Assembly: GCF_003991135.1 (NCBI RefSeq)
Contig: NZ_CP016379.1
Location: 2,914,001 to 2,978,000 of the forward strand
Length of the DNA stretch: 64,000 bases
Origin: Anoxybacter fermentans
GTDB lineage: Bacteria > Bacillota > Halanaerobiia > DY22613
Direction: 5' to 3'
Under the pieces are notes generated by a model that was given only the letters and a program-made list of their open reading frames with translations, was not told where the DNA came from and did no database searches. Positions 46,534-55,072 of this stretch are shown one piece after another. Each line of letters opens with the position of its first letter. Positions within the stretch are counted from its first letter, which is position 1. The position numbers and the translations under genes are program-made.

Positions 46534-46569
46534 TTCTTATCATATATTATTAAAAATATATGATAAGAA
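46534..46569. promoter_or_regulatory. Perfect inverted repeat upstream of ykvI-like gene
   Basis: TTCTTATCATATATT and AATATATGATAAGAA, 15-bp arms with a 6-base spacer, 17 bases above the ykvI-like start and 80 bases above yyaC. It could be an operator for one or both divergent genes, or an mRNA hairpin. Confidence 0.6.
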
Positions 46570-46648
46570 TTTCAGGAATATATTAACATTATAAATTCAT
46601 TTAATCTTACATATACTTAATTATAAATATGGAATTGGAGGGCAGCCT

Positions 46649-47236
46649 ATGAAACTTAAACCTGGAGCAAAAACTGAAACCCGTATCCACATGGACACTC
46701 CTTTAGCACAAATGAAACTAAAAGACACCATTCTCAGCTTTCTATACAAATATAAATCTAAAATCACCGACCCTACAATTATCCTCTGTATCGGGACTGA
46801 CCGTTCTACAGGAGATGCTTTGGGACCACTGGTAGGAACTAAATTAACTCAATACAAATTACCTTACATTCGTGTTTACGGTAATTTAGATAATCCGGTT
46901 CATGCCGCCAATTTGGATGAAACTATTGCAAAAATCCATACTACATACCATTATCCTTTTATTATTGCTATTGATGCTGGGCTTGGGCGACATAGTAGTG
47001 TTGGAATGATAGATGTCAAAGATGGTCCCTTAAAACCAGGAACCGGGGTAAATAAAGAATTAACTCCTGTCGGAAATATGCACTTAACTGGGCTAGTTAA
47101 TATCGGTGGATATATGGAATACTTTGTTCTTCAAAGTACCAGACTCAGTCTGGTAATGAAAATGGCAGATATTATCGCCTACGGCATTCAGGCTGGAATT
47201 CGAGAATTTTTTCAGAAACAGGCTCAAGCTGAATAA
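46649..47236 (+). CDS. yyaC: Spore protease YyaC
   Basis: A 195-residue YyaC-family protein related to germination protease. The conserved core runs IILCIGTDRSTGDALGPLVG near 45-64, NLDNPVHAANLDETI near 80 and IIAIDAGLGRHSSVG near 107. Its presence supports an endospore-forming host. Single plus-strand gene with a ribosome site TTGGAGGGC and a clear terminator. Its exact substrate is unsettled. Confidence 0.92.
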   Translation: MKLKPGAKTETRIHMDTPLAQMKLKDTILSFLYKYKSKITDPTIILCIGTDRSTGDALGPLVGTKLTQYKLPYIRVYGNLDNPVHAANLDETIAKIHTTYHYPFIIAIDAGLGRHSSVGMIDVKDGPLKPGTGVNKELTPVGNMHLTGLVNIGGYMEYFVLQSTRLSLVMKMADIIAYGIQAGIREFFQKQAQAE

Positions 47237-47287
47237 CAATATCAACAGCCATTAAAAATAAACATTACAAAGTATAACAAAAATATG

Positions 47288-47338
47288 CCGCTTTAAGGAA
47301 TTTTCAATCAATTGAAAATCCCAAAGCGGTCCTTTTTT
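47288..47338 (+). terminator. Terminator after yyaC
   Basis: CCGCTTT...ATTTTCAA pairs with TTGAAAAT...AAAGCGG, followed by TTTTTT. Confidence 0.9.
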
Positions 47339-47353
47339 ATTGTATCTAAAAAT

Positions 47354-47490
47354 GATTAAACTGCAAAAAGCTAATTTTGAGCACCATAGAAATTTTTCGT
47401 TAAACCATCTTAGTAAGATTTCAGCCGAACTTTAGGATGGTTCGAAAAATTTCTTTATGAAGCGAAAAATTAGCTTTTTGCAGTAAAATT
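47354..47490. repeat. PIR-8, short form
   Basis: A 137-bp copy lacking the cap, like PIR-4. It lies between the convergent yyaC and UPF0180 genes, 6 bases from the latter's stop. Confidence 0.85.
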
Positions 47491-47496
47491 ATTAAT

Positions 47497-47748
47497 TTAT
47501 TTTGTTTTCATTATCTTCTTATTCAATTCATTAATTACTTGATTAGCATTCATTCCGCTAGCCGAAATCACAGGAGCCTTAACCTGTATACCTTGCATAC
47601 CCATTAAATTATCATCAATTCCGCTAACGATTACCGCATCGGGATTTTGGCCCAGTGCATCCATACCGAGAACTTCATATCCCTGCTCCTCTAGAGCAGA
47701 TTTAATATTTCTCAGTTCGTCATCAACAACAACTCTTCCTTTACTCAT
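47497..47748 (-). CDS. UPF0180 (YkuS-like) protein
   Basis: An 83-residue protein: VVVDDELRNIKSALEEQGYE, DAVIVSGIDDNLMGMQ and VISASGMNANQVINELNKK match the YkuS/UPF0180 family, short Rossmann-like proteins of unknown function. ATG follows AAGGAGGGAAAGTT. PIR copies lie on both sides. Confidence 0.85.
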   Translation of the reverse strand: MSKGRVVVDDELRNIKSALEEQGYEVLGMDALGQNPDAVIVSGIDDNLMGMQGIQVKAPVISASGMNANQVINELNKKIMKTK

Positions 47749-47900
47749 AACTTTCCCTCCTTAAAGTTTCTTTCTTTATTTTTTCACTATTTAATTAAAG
47801 TATTCACACATAGAAATTTAATATCTAACACTTCATATACTTTGGGCACTTTAATAGATCTTTCTTAATTTATTGCAAAGAGTATAAAAAAAAGCAGGTA

Positions 47901-48122
47901 TAATTAAACTGCAAAAAGCTAATTTTGAGCGACATAGAAATTTTTCGCCAAATCATCTTAGCAAGATTTCCGACGAAATAAGGCCTCATCACAGGAGGTG
48001 ATGAGCTAATCAAGGGCCAGGAGGGCCCTTTGATTAGGAAGCCTTATTTCGTCGGAAATCGAGCTTTAGATGGTTCGAAAAACTTCTCAAGGAGCGAAAA
48101 ATTAGCTTTTTGCAATAAAATC
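47901..48122. repeat. PIR-9
   Basis: A full 222-bp copy in PIR-3 orientation, nearly identical to PIR-3, with AGGAG in both loops and the CCGACG/CGTCGG inner stem. It lies 22 bases beyond the diacylglycerol kinase stop. Confidence 0.9.
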
Positions 48123-48144
48123 AGGTATTAAAAATACCTACTTC

Positions 48145-49029
48145 TTAAGGCACCAGAACCGGAAAAGTTTTAGCTTCAATCTCAAAGCTCATCGGTACAG
48201 TACCCTTTAATTCCCCATCAGCCTGTACCAAAACCCTTTTTTTAGATTTTACGAACACTTTCCTACCCCGGTATACTTTAACTGCTGGATGTTTTACATG
48301 ATTTCCCTTAAAGAGGGCAGGTAATACCTTAAGTACCTCCATCTGACTTACATCTTTTATAACACAAATATCAAATAGACCATCTGCTGGATCTGCATCA
48401 GGTGCAATCATCATTCCCCCACCATAATATTTGGCATTAGCAATAGCTACCAAAAAAAATCGCCCTTCTAATTCCCGATCATCGATCTTAATTACCATCT
48501 CCGGACTTTTATATTGAAATATCATTTTAAATATCCCATATAAATAAGCTGCTGTTCCTTTTAGCCAACGGATATTATTATTAATTTCCTCTGCTACAGC
48601 CGCATCAAAGCCAATCCCTACTACATTTAAAAAGTAATCGCCATTCACTTTACCCAGATCTATATTTTTTACATGTCCATTTTTTAATACATGGACCGCT
48701 TCTTTAATATTAAAGGGGATATCTAAAGTGCGGACCAGATCATTTCCGGTACCTGCCGGAACAATACCCAGTTTGACATCACCTTTAGCCCCCGCTTCAA
48801 TAATTCCTCTTACAACTTCATTAACCGTTCCATCTCCACCAACTGCAACTAATACATCAAACCCTTTTGCCACACCCTCTTCTGCTAAAAACACACTCTC
48901 ACCCGGTTCTCCAGTAAAAACCACTTCATAATCCAGTTTTAACTCTTCAACTACAACTTTTATCTGTTCCCATTTCTTTTTTCCTTCTCCCCGTCCAGCT
49001 ATGGGATTTACTATAAACAAAAATCTCAT
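48145..49029 (-). CDS. Diacylglycerol/lipid kinase (YegS/DgkB family)
   Basis: A 294-residue kinase: FIVNPIAGRGEGKKKW at the N-terminus, nucleotide motif VAVGGDGTVNEVVRGI near 60-75, GIVPAGTGNDLVRTL near 87-101, and DADPADGLFDICVIKD in the C-terminal beta domain. It phosphorylates diacylglycerol or a related lipid at the membrane. Full length with all glycine-rich motifs intact. Confidence 0.93.
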   Translation of the reverse strand: MRFLFIVNPIAGRGEGKKKWEQIKVVVEELKLDYEVVFTGEPGESVFLAEEGVAKGFDVLVAVGGDGTVNEVVRGIIEAGAKGDVKLGIVPAGTGNDLVRTLDIPFNIKEAVHVLKNGHVKNIDLGKVNGDYFLNVVGIGFDAAVAEEINNNIRWLKGTAAYLYGIFKMIFQYKSPEMVIKIDDRELEGRFFLVAIANAKYYGGGMMIAPDADPADGLFDICVIKDVSQMEVLKVLPALFKGNHVKHPAVKVYRGRKVFVKSKKRVLVQADGELKGTVPMSFEIEAKTFPVLVP

Positions 49030-49060
49030 TCATTAAAACCCTCCTCATAGTGTAAAAGAA

Positions 49061-49080
49061 GCCCAGCCCTAAGGCTGAGC
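49061..49080 (-). terminator. Terminator after bactofilin
   Basis: Minus-strand GCTCAGCC-TTAG-GGCTGGGC followed by TTCTTTTA. Confidence 0.75.
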
Positions 49081-49098
49081 AGCACTGAACTAAGGAAT

Positions 49099-49533
49099 TT
49101 ATTTGTTTTTATTACCCTTTTCCTCTTCTTTCGTAGCTGCAGCTGATTCCTTCGCAATTAGACTGGATTGGGTCTCTGTACCTTTCCGTGATTCACTTTT
49201 ACCTTTAAATGTTGCACCATCTTCTATAACCAGAGTCGACATTACAATATCACCTATAAGAACACCAGTTGGAACAATCTCCAGCTTCTCTTTGGCATCT
49301 ACATCACCGCGAACATCACCAGCAATAATTACATTCCTTCCTTTTATGTTAGCTACAATCCGTCCACCCTGACCTACAAACACATCACCAGCGGCAACAA
49401 CTTCTCCTCCTTCTATCTTTCCCTCTACCCGAAGGGATCCTTTACAGTATAAGTCACCATTTATACTTGTACCTTTACCAATAACCGTTTCAACACGTGT
49501 CGGGTTTTCTTTACTCTTTTTTTTACCGAACAT
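49099..49533 (-). CDS. Bactofilin
   Basis: A 144-residue polymer-forming cytoskeletal protein. Residues 18-105 form the right-handed beta-helix (VIGKGTSINGDLYCKGSLRV, EGGEVVAAGDVFVGQGGRIV, GRNVIIAGDVRGDV, GVLIGDIVMSTLVIEDGA), with glycine/valine turns. The C-terminal tail is charged and disordered. It is paired with an M23 peptidase gene 15 bases upstream, the usual partnership in which bactofilin positions a cell-wall hydrolase. Confidence 0.93.
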   Translation of the reverse strand: MFGKKKSKENPTRVETVIGKGTSINGDLYCKGSLRVEGKIEGGEVVAAGDVFVGQGGRIVANIKGRNVIIAGDVRGDVDAKEKLEIVPTGVLIGDIVMSTLVIEDGATFKGKSESRKGTETQSSLIAKESAAATKEEEKGNKNK

Positions 49534-49548
49534 TTAACTTTCCCCCTA

Positions 49549-50556
49549 TCATCTAAATTTAATAAATTCTATAGGATTTTTTGGAACACCGTTAACTCTA
49601 ACTTCATAGTGAAGATGGGGACCTGTACTTTTTCCGGAATTTCCTGAATATGCGATAATATCTCCTCTCTTAACCCTCTGGCCCTTTCTTACCACCAGTT
49701 TACTATTGTGACCATAGACTGTCTGATATCCATAGCCATGATCAATAATCACAACCTTACCATAACCACTTTTCCAGCCAGCATATATAACTTTTCCATC
49801 TGCCGTTGCCAATACCGGTGTACCATACCAGACCGCGATATCTATACCTTCATGAAAAGCCTGTTCGTTAGTTACTGGATCTTTTCTAAAACCAAACTCT
49901 GAAGAAATATACCCCTTCCCATCATCATCTAAAGGCCATCCTCTGGGGGTAGCGGCCATTAAAGCATTATATTCTTCTACATCCATTTGCAATTCTTCCA
50001 GAATACTTTTTTGAAGTGGAATTTCTACTCTGAGCATTCTTAACTCTTCACGGATCTGACTCAATAGTTCAAATCCATTACTCTTTAAAAGCCCTTCTCC
50101 TTCTCCACCACCCAGAGGTTGCATACCTTCATCATCTAATAACTTATAATTAAAAAGGATTAAATCTTTTACTACATTTGTCTCTGTTGCTACTGAAGTA
50201 TCTGATATTAGTGATTCAATATGTTCACCCTTTTTCTCTAACTCTAAAAGAATCTTTCGCATCTTTTCTGTTTCTTTTGCTACCTGAGCTAATCCTGTTT
50301 TCAAAGTCATATTTTCCGTTTTTAATTTTTGAAGTGAAACTATAGTATCCAATGCTTGCTTATATCTGTTAAAATAATTTTGATAAAGATATGTAACAGA
50401 GACAAAATATGCTACTAAACTTAAGATTATAAAAATAAAAACTATTCGCGGAAGCCGAATACTCCGCATAGAACCTCTGGAATGTGGGATCAAAGTGAGA
50501 GTTAAACGCTCAAAAAGATATTTTTTTAACCTTTTTCTAGTTCTTCTCCATCTCAC
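49549..50556 (-). CDS. M23 peptidoglycan endopeptidase, membrane anchored
   Basis: A 335-residue protein: a basic N-terminus, one membrane helix (IVFIFIILSLVAYFVSVTYLY) near 40-60, a coiled coil at about 70-115, and a C-terminal LytM domain with EFGFRKDPVTNEQAFHEGIDIAV, KVVIIDHGYGYQTVYGHNS and GPHLHYEVRVNG, which supply the zinc His/Asp and HxH residues. It likely cleaves peptidoglycan crosslinks outside the membrane under guidance of bactofilin. GTG start after GGGGTG. Confidence 0.93.
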   Translation of the reverse strand: MRWRRTRKRLKKYLFERLTLTLIPHSRGSMRSIRLPRIVFIFIILSLVAYFVSVTYLYQNYFNRYKQALDTIVSLQKLKTENMTLKTGLAQVAKETEKMRKILLELEKKGEHIESLISDTSVATETNVVKDLILFNYKLLDDEGMQPLGGGEGEGLLKSNGFELLSQIREELRMLRVEIPLQKSILEELQMDVEEYNALMAATPRGWPLDDDGKGYISSEFGFRKDPVTNEQAFHEGIDIAVWYGTPVLATADGKVIYAGWKSGYGKVVIIDHGYGYQTVYGHNSKLVVRKGQRVKRGDIIAYSGNSGKSTGPHLHYEVRVNGVPKNPIEFIKFR

Positions 50557-50675
50557 TATTTACACCCCACTAAATTTCCTAGTAATTCTCATAATAAATA
50601 ACTATTCGATACACCAAAAAGGAATTCCTGCAAAACTTAACTATATACCACATAGAATTGGGTTAAAAGTCCCGG

Positions 50676-51179
50676 TTATTGGTCAATTTTTCCTGCTATA
50701 GCACGACGAATTGCCTCTTTTTCCTCTTCAGAAAGAGTATAGGAAGATTGACCTTTTATAATAGGTTTACCATAAAAACGGGAATTAGTTCGGCCATATA
50801 AACTGCTTATTACAATTCCATTATTTTCTCTATCTAAAAGAGCAATGGCAAAACTCTGGTCTCCCCCCATATCTTTAAAAGGATTAAACCTGACCATTCC
50901 CACTTTTGTAATACACCGCTGAAGAATTGCTGCAATTTCCTGTTGTTTTGTTAAAATTTTAGCCTGAGTCTCTTTAACCTTATCAATATCTCCATAGTAA
51001 TCTTTAATTATTGTTTCTATGTTCTTTCCATCCTGATTGTGAGTAATCTGTTTTAATTTCTTTTTTAACCTGGAAATACGAATTGAATTAATAATGACCA
51101 ATATAAAGAGCACTACTAGCATCCCTATTTGAATGAAAAATAACAGATCAGTCTGAAGTTTATTCATAAATTCCTGCAT
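50676..51179 (-). CDS. DUF4446 membrane protein
   Basis: About 167 residues: one N-terminal membrane helix (LFFIQIGMLVVLFILVII), a coiled segment, then the DUF4446 core VGMVRFNPFKDMGGDQSFAIALLD and NGIVISSLYGRTNSRFYGKPI. The family often neighbours parB/noc or bactofilin genes in Bacillota; function unknown. ATG 51179 follows GGAGGAAGG. Confidence 0.85.
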   Translation of the reverse strand: MQEFMNKLQTDLLFFIQIGMLVVLFILVIINSIRISRLKKKLKQITHNQDGKNIETIIKDYYGDIDKVKETQAKILTKQQEIAAILQRCITKVGMVRFNPFKDMGGDQSFAIALLDRENNGIVISSLYGRTNSRFYGKPIIKGQSSYTLSEEEKEAIRRAIAGKIDQ

Positions 51180-51316
51180 TCTGGCCTTCCTCCTTGAATA
51201 AAATTTTGTAAAAAAATGGTGCAGTCTAAAAAACGACTGCATCTTTTTTTGGTAATATTTTATTATCTGTGAATTAGTCCATACTATCCATAATTTGGTG
51301 TTAATAAGTATAATAT

Positions 51317-51537
51317 GATTTTACTACAAAAAACCAATTTTCAGCTTCAAAAGAAATTTTTCGAACCATCTAAAGTTCGATTTCAATCGAAATAAGGCAC
51401 ACTAATCAATGGGCCCTTCTGGCCCTTGATTAGCTCATCAATCCTCATATGAGGCCTTATTTCGACTGAAATCTCACTAAGATGATTTAGCAAAAAAATT
51501 TCAATAGTGAACAAAATTAGCTTTTTACAGTTTAATC
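51317..51537. repeat. PIR-10
   Basis: A full 221-bp copy in PIR-1 orientation; the second hairpin is damaged (CATCAATCCTCATATGAG). Confidence 0.88.
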
Positions 51538-51575
51538 ATAATATACGTTTCCACAATTTTTCCACAACATGTTGA

Positions 51576-51905
51576 TTAATTGTGGATTACTTTGAGGATA
51601 TCTCCATTTTCATCTTTAAATATAACCTTCTGTGGCTCTTTTTCTAATTTTAAAATATATTTACGGGTCGGATATGTAATCACCATCGCAGTAAAACCTG
51701 CTGGATCAGGGTCTTTATAACTTACTATTGCTGTTAATACTCCTTCGTCTATAGTTACCTCTTTTAAAAATATATCATAACCGGCAGTCCGACATTCTCC
51801 CCGTGCCAGTATCAACATCCATTGACCATCTTCTTTCATACATTTATAATCCTCTACCTTTAACTGCTCAACTTCTTTGACTTCGCTAAATTCAATCTTT
51901 TCCAC
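51576..51905 (-). CDS. PrcB-like C-terminal domain protein
   Basis: A 109-residue protein with the pattern ILARGECRTAGYDIFLKEVT ... LTAIVSYKDPDP ... YPTRKYILKLEKEP, matching the PrcB_C domain that follows or partners proteases. It has no signal peptide, so it is a stand-alone cytosolic domain. Role unknown. It starts 29 bases beyond the PLP-enzyme stop. Confidence 0.7.
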   Translation of the reverse strand: MEKIEFSEVKEVEQLKVEDYKCMKEDGQWMLILARGECRTAGYDIFLKEVTIDEGVLTAIVSYKDPDPAGFTAMVITYPTRKYILKLEKEPQKVIFKDENGDILKVIHN

Positions 51906-51933
51906 AACTACCTTCTCCTCCCCTCTATATAAT

Positions 51934-53040
51934 TTATCTTACCTGACCTCTACCTTTAATCTTCCAGATTTCTATCAACTCTTCATTACGTATCAAATGA
52001 ATTTCATCAAAAAGATTAATTACTGTACAGGCATGATTAGGAATAATCTCAATCTTATCTCCAATCTGGAGAGGACATTCTGGAGTAACTTTTAAGATTC
52101 CATGTTCCTCTGAAAGCCGTTCAATAATCACATTATTATATCCTTTTACCAGACCAAAACCACGAACTGTGCTTTTTCCGTGGGCCCCCTGATCTAATGC
52201 AAGGGTTTTACTTCCCGCATCAATAATAATTCGCTCCGGACACGGTCTACTAATCACCGTAGCCAGAACACTAAGTGAACAATCCTCTTCTTTTGCTACA
52301 CCCAAACCAATTTGAATGGCATCATAAAAAACATAATTTCCTGGACGAATCTCAGTTACACCTTTTACCTTTCCAGATATTTTTGCCGTTGGGGTAGAAC
52401 CAACACTGACAACCTGAACTTCAATTCCATTATCTTTTAGAAGTTCGGCTGTTTTTACCATTTCTTCTCCTTCTGCTTCTCCAACTCTCAAAACCTCTTC
52501 TTTACTGGCTGAACCATAAACATGACCAGCATGTGTCATTATCCCTAACAATTTTAAATTAGGTAATTTTACAACTTCTCTGGCCAATTTTAATGTATCT
52601 TCCCCAGGCAGCACACCACAGCGATTCAATCCTGTATTTACTTCCAGAAGAACTTTAACTTCTTTACCGTAATCAACACATGCCTGACTTAACTCTTTCG
52701 CGCCTGCAACACTATCTATGGCTACTTTTATATCAGCTTTTTTTAAAAGCTTCATCAACCGCTCCATTTTTGTTTTACCGATTAACTGATATGCTATCAG
52801 AATATCAGTGATTCCAGCTTCAACCATAACTTCTGCTTCACCAAGTTTGGATACTGTAATTCCTACTGCACCCATTTTCAGCTGGAGTTTTGCCACCTGT
52901 GGCAATTTATGAGCTTTAGTATGGGGGCGCAGACTTACCCCTATTTTTTTTGCAAAATCAGCCATATCCTTAATATTTTTAAGTAATCTCTCTTCTCTAA
53001 GTAATAATGCAGGGGTATCCAAATCACAAACTCTGATCAC
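51934..53040 (-). CDS. D-threonine aldolase / D-serine dehydratase-like PLP enzyme
   Basis: A 368-residue fold-III (alanine racemase-like) enzyme. LRPHTKAHKLPQVAKLQ near 38-54 holds the PLP lysine, with THAGHVYG and VSVGSTPTA following. The C-terminal IIPNHACTVINLFDEI supplies the His and Cys metal ligands of the DSD1/D-threonine-aldolase type. It cleaves or dehydrates a D-hydroxyamino acid; which one is not visible. GTG start after GGGAG. Confidence 0.85.
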   Translation of the reverse strand: MIRVCDLDTPALLLREERLLKNIKDMADFAKKIGVSLRPHTKAHKLPQVAKLQLKMGAVGITVSKLGEAEVMVEAGITDILIAYQLIGKTKMERLMKLLKKADIKVAIDSVAGAKELSQACVDYGKEVKVLLEVNTGLNRCGVLPGEDTLKLAREVVKLPNLKLLGIMTHAGHVYGSASKEEVLRVGEAEGEEMVKTAELLKDNGIEVQVVSVGSTPTAKISGKVKGVTEIRPGNYVFYDAIQIGLGVAKEEDCSLSVLATVISRPCPERIIIDAGSKTLALDQGAHGKSTVRGFGLVKGYNNVIIERLSEEHGILKVTPECPLQIGDKIEIIPNHACTVINLFDEIHLIRNEELIEIWKIKGRGQVR

Positions 53041-53052
53041 ATTACTTCACTC

Positions 53053-53092
53053 CCATTTTCGATTATGTAAAGCCATTTTCGATTATGTAAAG
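53053..53092. repeat. 20-bp tandem duplication at the 3' end of DUF554 gene
   Basis: CCATTTTCGATTATGTAAAG occurs twice in perfect tandem (53053-53072, 53073-53092). The second unit holds the DUF554 stop codon. Confidence 0.9.
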
Positions 53093-53760
53093 AAATAAGC
53101 TAATGGAACAACAATAAAAATAGCTGGTAATAAGTTACCTACTTTTATTTTAGTAATCTCTAAAATATTCAAACCAATACCTATAACTATGAGTCCTCCA
53201 GTAGCAGTCATTTCAGTAATTGTTGTTGAAGTTACTAATACTTCAATCCAACTGGCCATTATAGTTATTGCTCCTTGATAAATAAAAACTGGGATTGCAG
53301 ACAGGATTACTCCAAACCCCATAGTTGCAGCAAAAGCAATAGCTGTAAAACCATCAATCATTGCCTTGGCAAAAAGAGTAGATGGATCATTATTCAAACC
53401 ATCCTGAATGGCTCCCATTATTGCCATTGCACCAACACAATAAATCAAACTGGTCCGTACAAACGCATTCGCAATATTCCCTTTATTATTTTGAAATTTG
53501 CTTTCTATCCAACTGCCAAATCTATGAAGGTATTTTTCAATATCAATCCACTCACCAATAATACCTCCAATTACTATATTGAAAATGACCAGTAATATAT
53601 TCTTTGATCTAAGAGCCATTTGGCTTCCAACCAAAAGTATTGTTAATCCCAATCCCTGCATTACAGTATTTTTAATCTTATCTGGAAAACGGTGTCCCAA
53701 AATGGTTCCTATTAGACCTCCTATTATGATAGCAACAGCATTAACTATGGTTCCAATCAT
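53083..53760 (-). CDS. DUF554 membrane protein
   Basis: A 225-residue, seven-helix protein starting MIGTIVNAVAIIIGGLIGTI and containing KNTVMQGLGLTILLVGSQMAL and FVRTSLIYCVGAMAIMGAIQDG, all DUF554 (YdfK/YqgA) hallmarks. A small-molecule transporter role is suspected in the family but not shown. It lies 42 bases before the PLP-enzyme gene. Confidence 0.9.
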   Translation of the reverse strand: MIGTIVNAVAIIIGGLIGTILGHRFPDKIKNTVMQGLGLTILLVGSQMALRSKNILLVIFNIVIGGIIGEWIDIEKYLHRFGSWIESKFQNNKGNIANAFVRTSLIYCVGAMAIMGAIQDGLNNDPSTLFAKAMIDGFTAIAFAATMGFGVILSAIPVFIYQGAITIMASWIEVLVTSTTITEMTATGGLIVIGIGLNILEITKIKVGNLLPAIFIVVPLAYFFT

Positions 53761-53873
53761 TTATATCTCCCCTGGTTGGTAATTTTGTTCTTTTATTAAT
53801 TCTATATTTTATATGTAAATACCTCTATTTTATCAATCAAAATTCGTTAAATTTTGTCCTTTGAAAATTAAAA

Positions 53874-53893
53874 AAGAGGCCTACTAGCCTCTT
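53874..53893 (-). terminator. Terminator after trkA
   Basis: AAGAGGC-CTACTA-GCCTCTT with A/T-runs on both sides. Confidence 0.8.
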
Positions 53894-53998
53894 AAAAAGC
53901 ATTTTTAATACCGGATTTTTTAAGTCTGAATATAGCTGAAGTTCATGACTCTCGGTCTTGCTACCACGATTAAATTGGACTTTATTTATCCGATTATA

Positions 53999-54676
53999 TT
54001 AATCTTTCGTGTCTTGTAAATCTCCATTCAAACATTTTCTTAATTCCTTTTCTTCACGAAGATGAGTTAGTGCAAGAATCTTATCATTCTCAAAAATTTT
54101 TGTTTTACCTCTTGGAACCAAAGCAGTATTACCTCTCAAAATTGTAACCAGTACTGTCTCATCGGGAAGGTCAATGTCTTTAATCATTTTCCCTGCTACT
54201 GGAGAACCAGGCTTTATAGTAATCTCCACCATTGATAGATCATGTTTTTGTAATTTAAACATTGTTGTTATATCTTTCATTGTAACTTCCTGGTCTACCA
54301 GAGCTGAAAGAATTGCTGTGCTACTGACAGCAACATTTACTCCCAACCACTCAAATAATGTCTCATTACCGGGAGTATTTACAGTAGCAAAAGTACGGGG
54401 GACTTGAAATTGCCGCTCTGCTAACTGACAAATTACCAGGTTATCCTGATCATCTTCTGTCACAGCCAATACTACATCCATATCTTTAATTCCGGCTTTT
54501 TCTAAAACTTTAGCCTCAGAGCCATCACCATTAACTACACGAATACCAAATTTTTCCTCAATCATCAAACATTTATCTACATCCTGTTCAATCAGTGTGA
54601 CATCATAACCCTTTTTAAGAAACTCTTTTATTAAAAAGCGGCCTGCTTTACCTCCCCCAACTATTAAAATTCGCAT
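53999..54676 (-). CDS. trkA: Potassium uptake regulator TrkA/KtrA
   Basis: A 225-residue RCK protein. The Rossmann N-domain starts MRILIVGGGKAGRFLIKEF and includes VVNGDGSEAKVLEKAGI and AVTEDDQDNLVICQLA. The C-terminal TrkA_C domain spans about 140-215 (VEITIKPGSPVAGKMIKDI). It binds nucleotides and gates a Trk/Ktr K+ channel whose gene is not in this window. Confidence 0.92.
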   Translation of the reverse strand: MRILIVGGGKAGRFLIKEFLKKGYDVTLIEQDVDKCLMIEEKFGIRVVNGDGSEAKVLEKAGIKDMDVVLAVTEDDQDNLVICQLAERQFQVPRTFATVNTPGNETLFEWLGVNVAVSSTAILSALVDQEVTMKDITTMFKLQKHDLSMVEITIKPGSPVAGKMIKDIDLPDETVLVTILRGNTALVPRGKTKIFENDKILALTHLREEKELRKCLNGDLQDTKD

Positions 54677-54853
54677 AACGATCTTCCTCTCTATTATGTT
54701 TCATAATGTATCAAAGAAAAAAAACCGATAAACGGTTTCTCGTTAAAATATCCTCTCTTAGTTTATAATTTTTTTCTCTCCATGTCAAGGATCCTACTAT
54801 AACTAAATCTCCTTCTTTAAATCATGATTGTCCACTTGCAAATTCTTTTTTAT

Positions 54854-55070
54854 AATTTTACTGCAAAAAGCTAATTTTTCGCTTCAAAAGAAATTTTTCG
54901 AATCATCTAAAGTTCAATTTCAGTCGAAATAAGACATACTAACCAATGGGTCATTCTGACCCTTGATTAGCCTATCACATCCTCATTATGAGGCCATTCT
55001 TTTCAATCTCACTAAGATGGTTTAACGAAAAATTTCTATGTCGCTCAAAATTAGCTTTTTGCAGTTTATC
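54854..55070. repeat. PIR-11, decayed
   Basis: A full-length but eroded copy in PIR-1 orientation (AATGGGTCATTCTGACCC; second hairpin broken by CATTATGAG). It ends 2 bases from the aminotransferase stop. Confidence 0.88.
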
Positions 55071-55072
55071 TA

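Noticed and set aside
51545-51590. TTGTGGA-type repeats as DnaA boxes or an origin
   Set aside because: The matches are imperfect, few, and overlap the end of a gene; gene order places oriC beyond the right edge.
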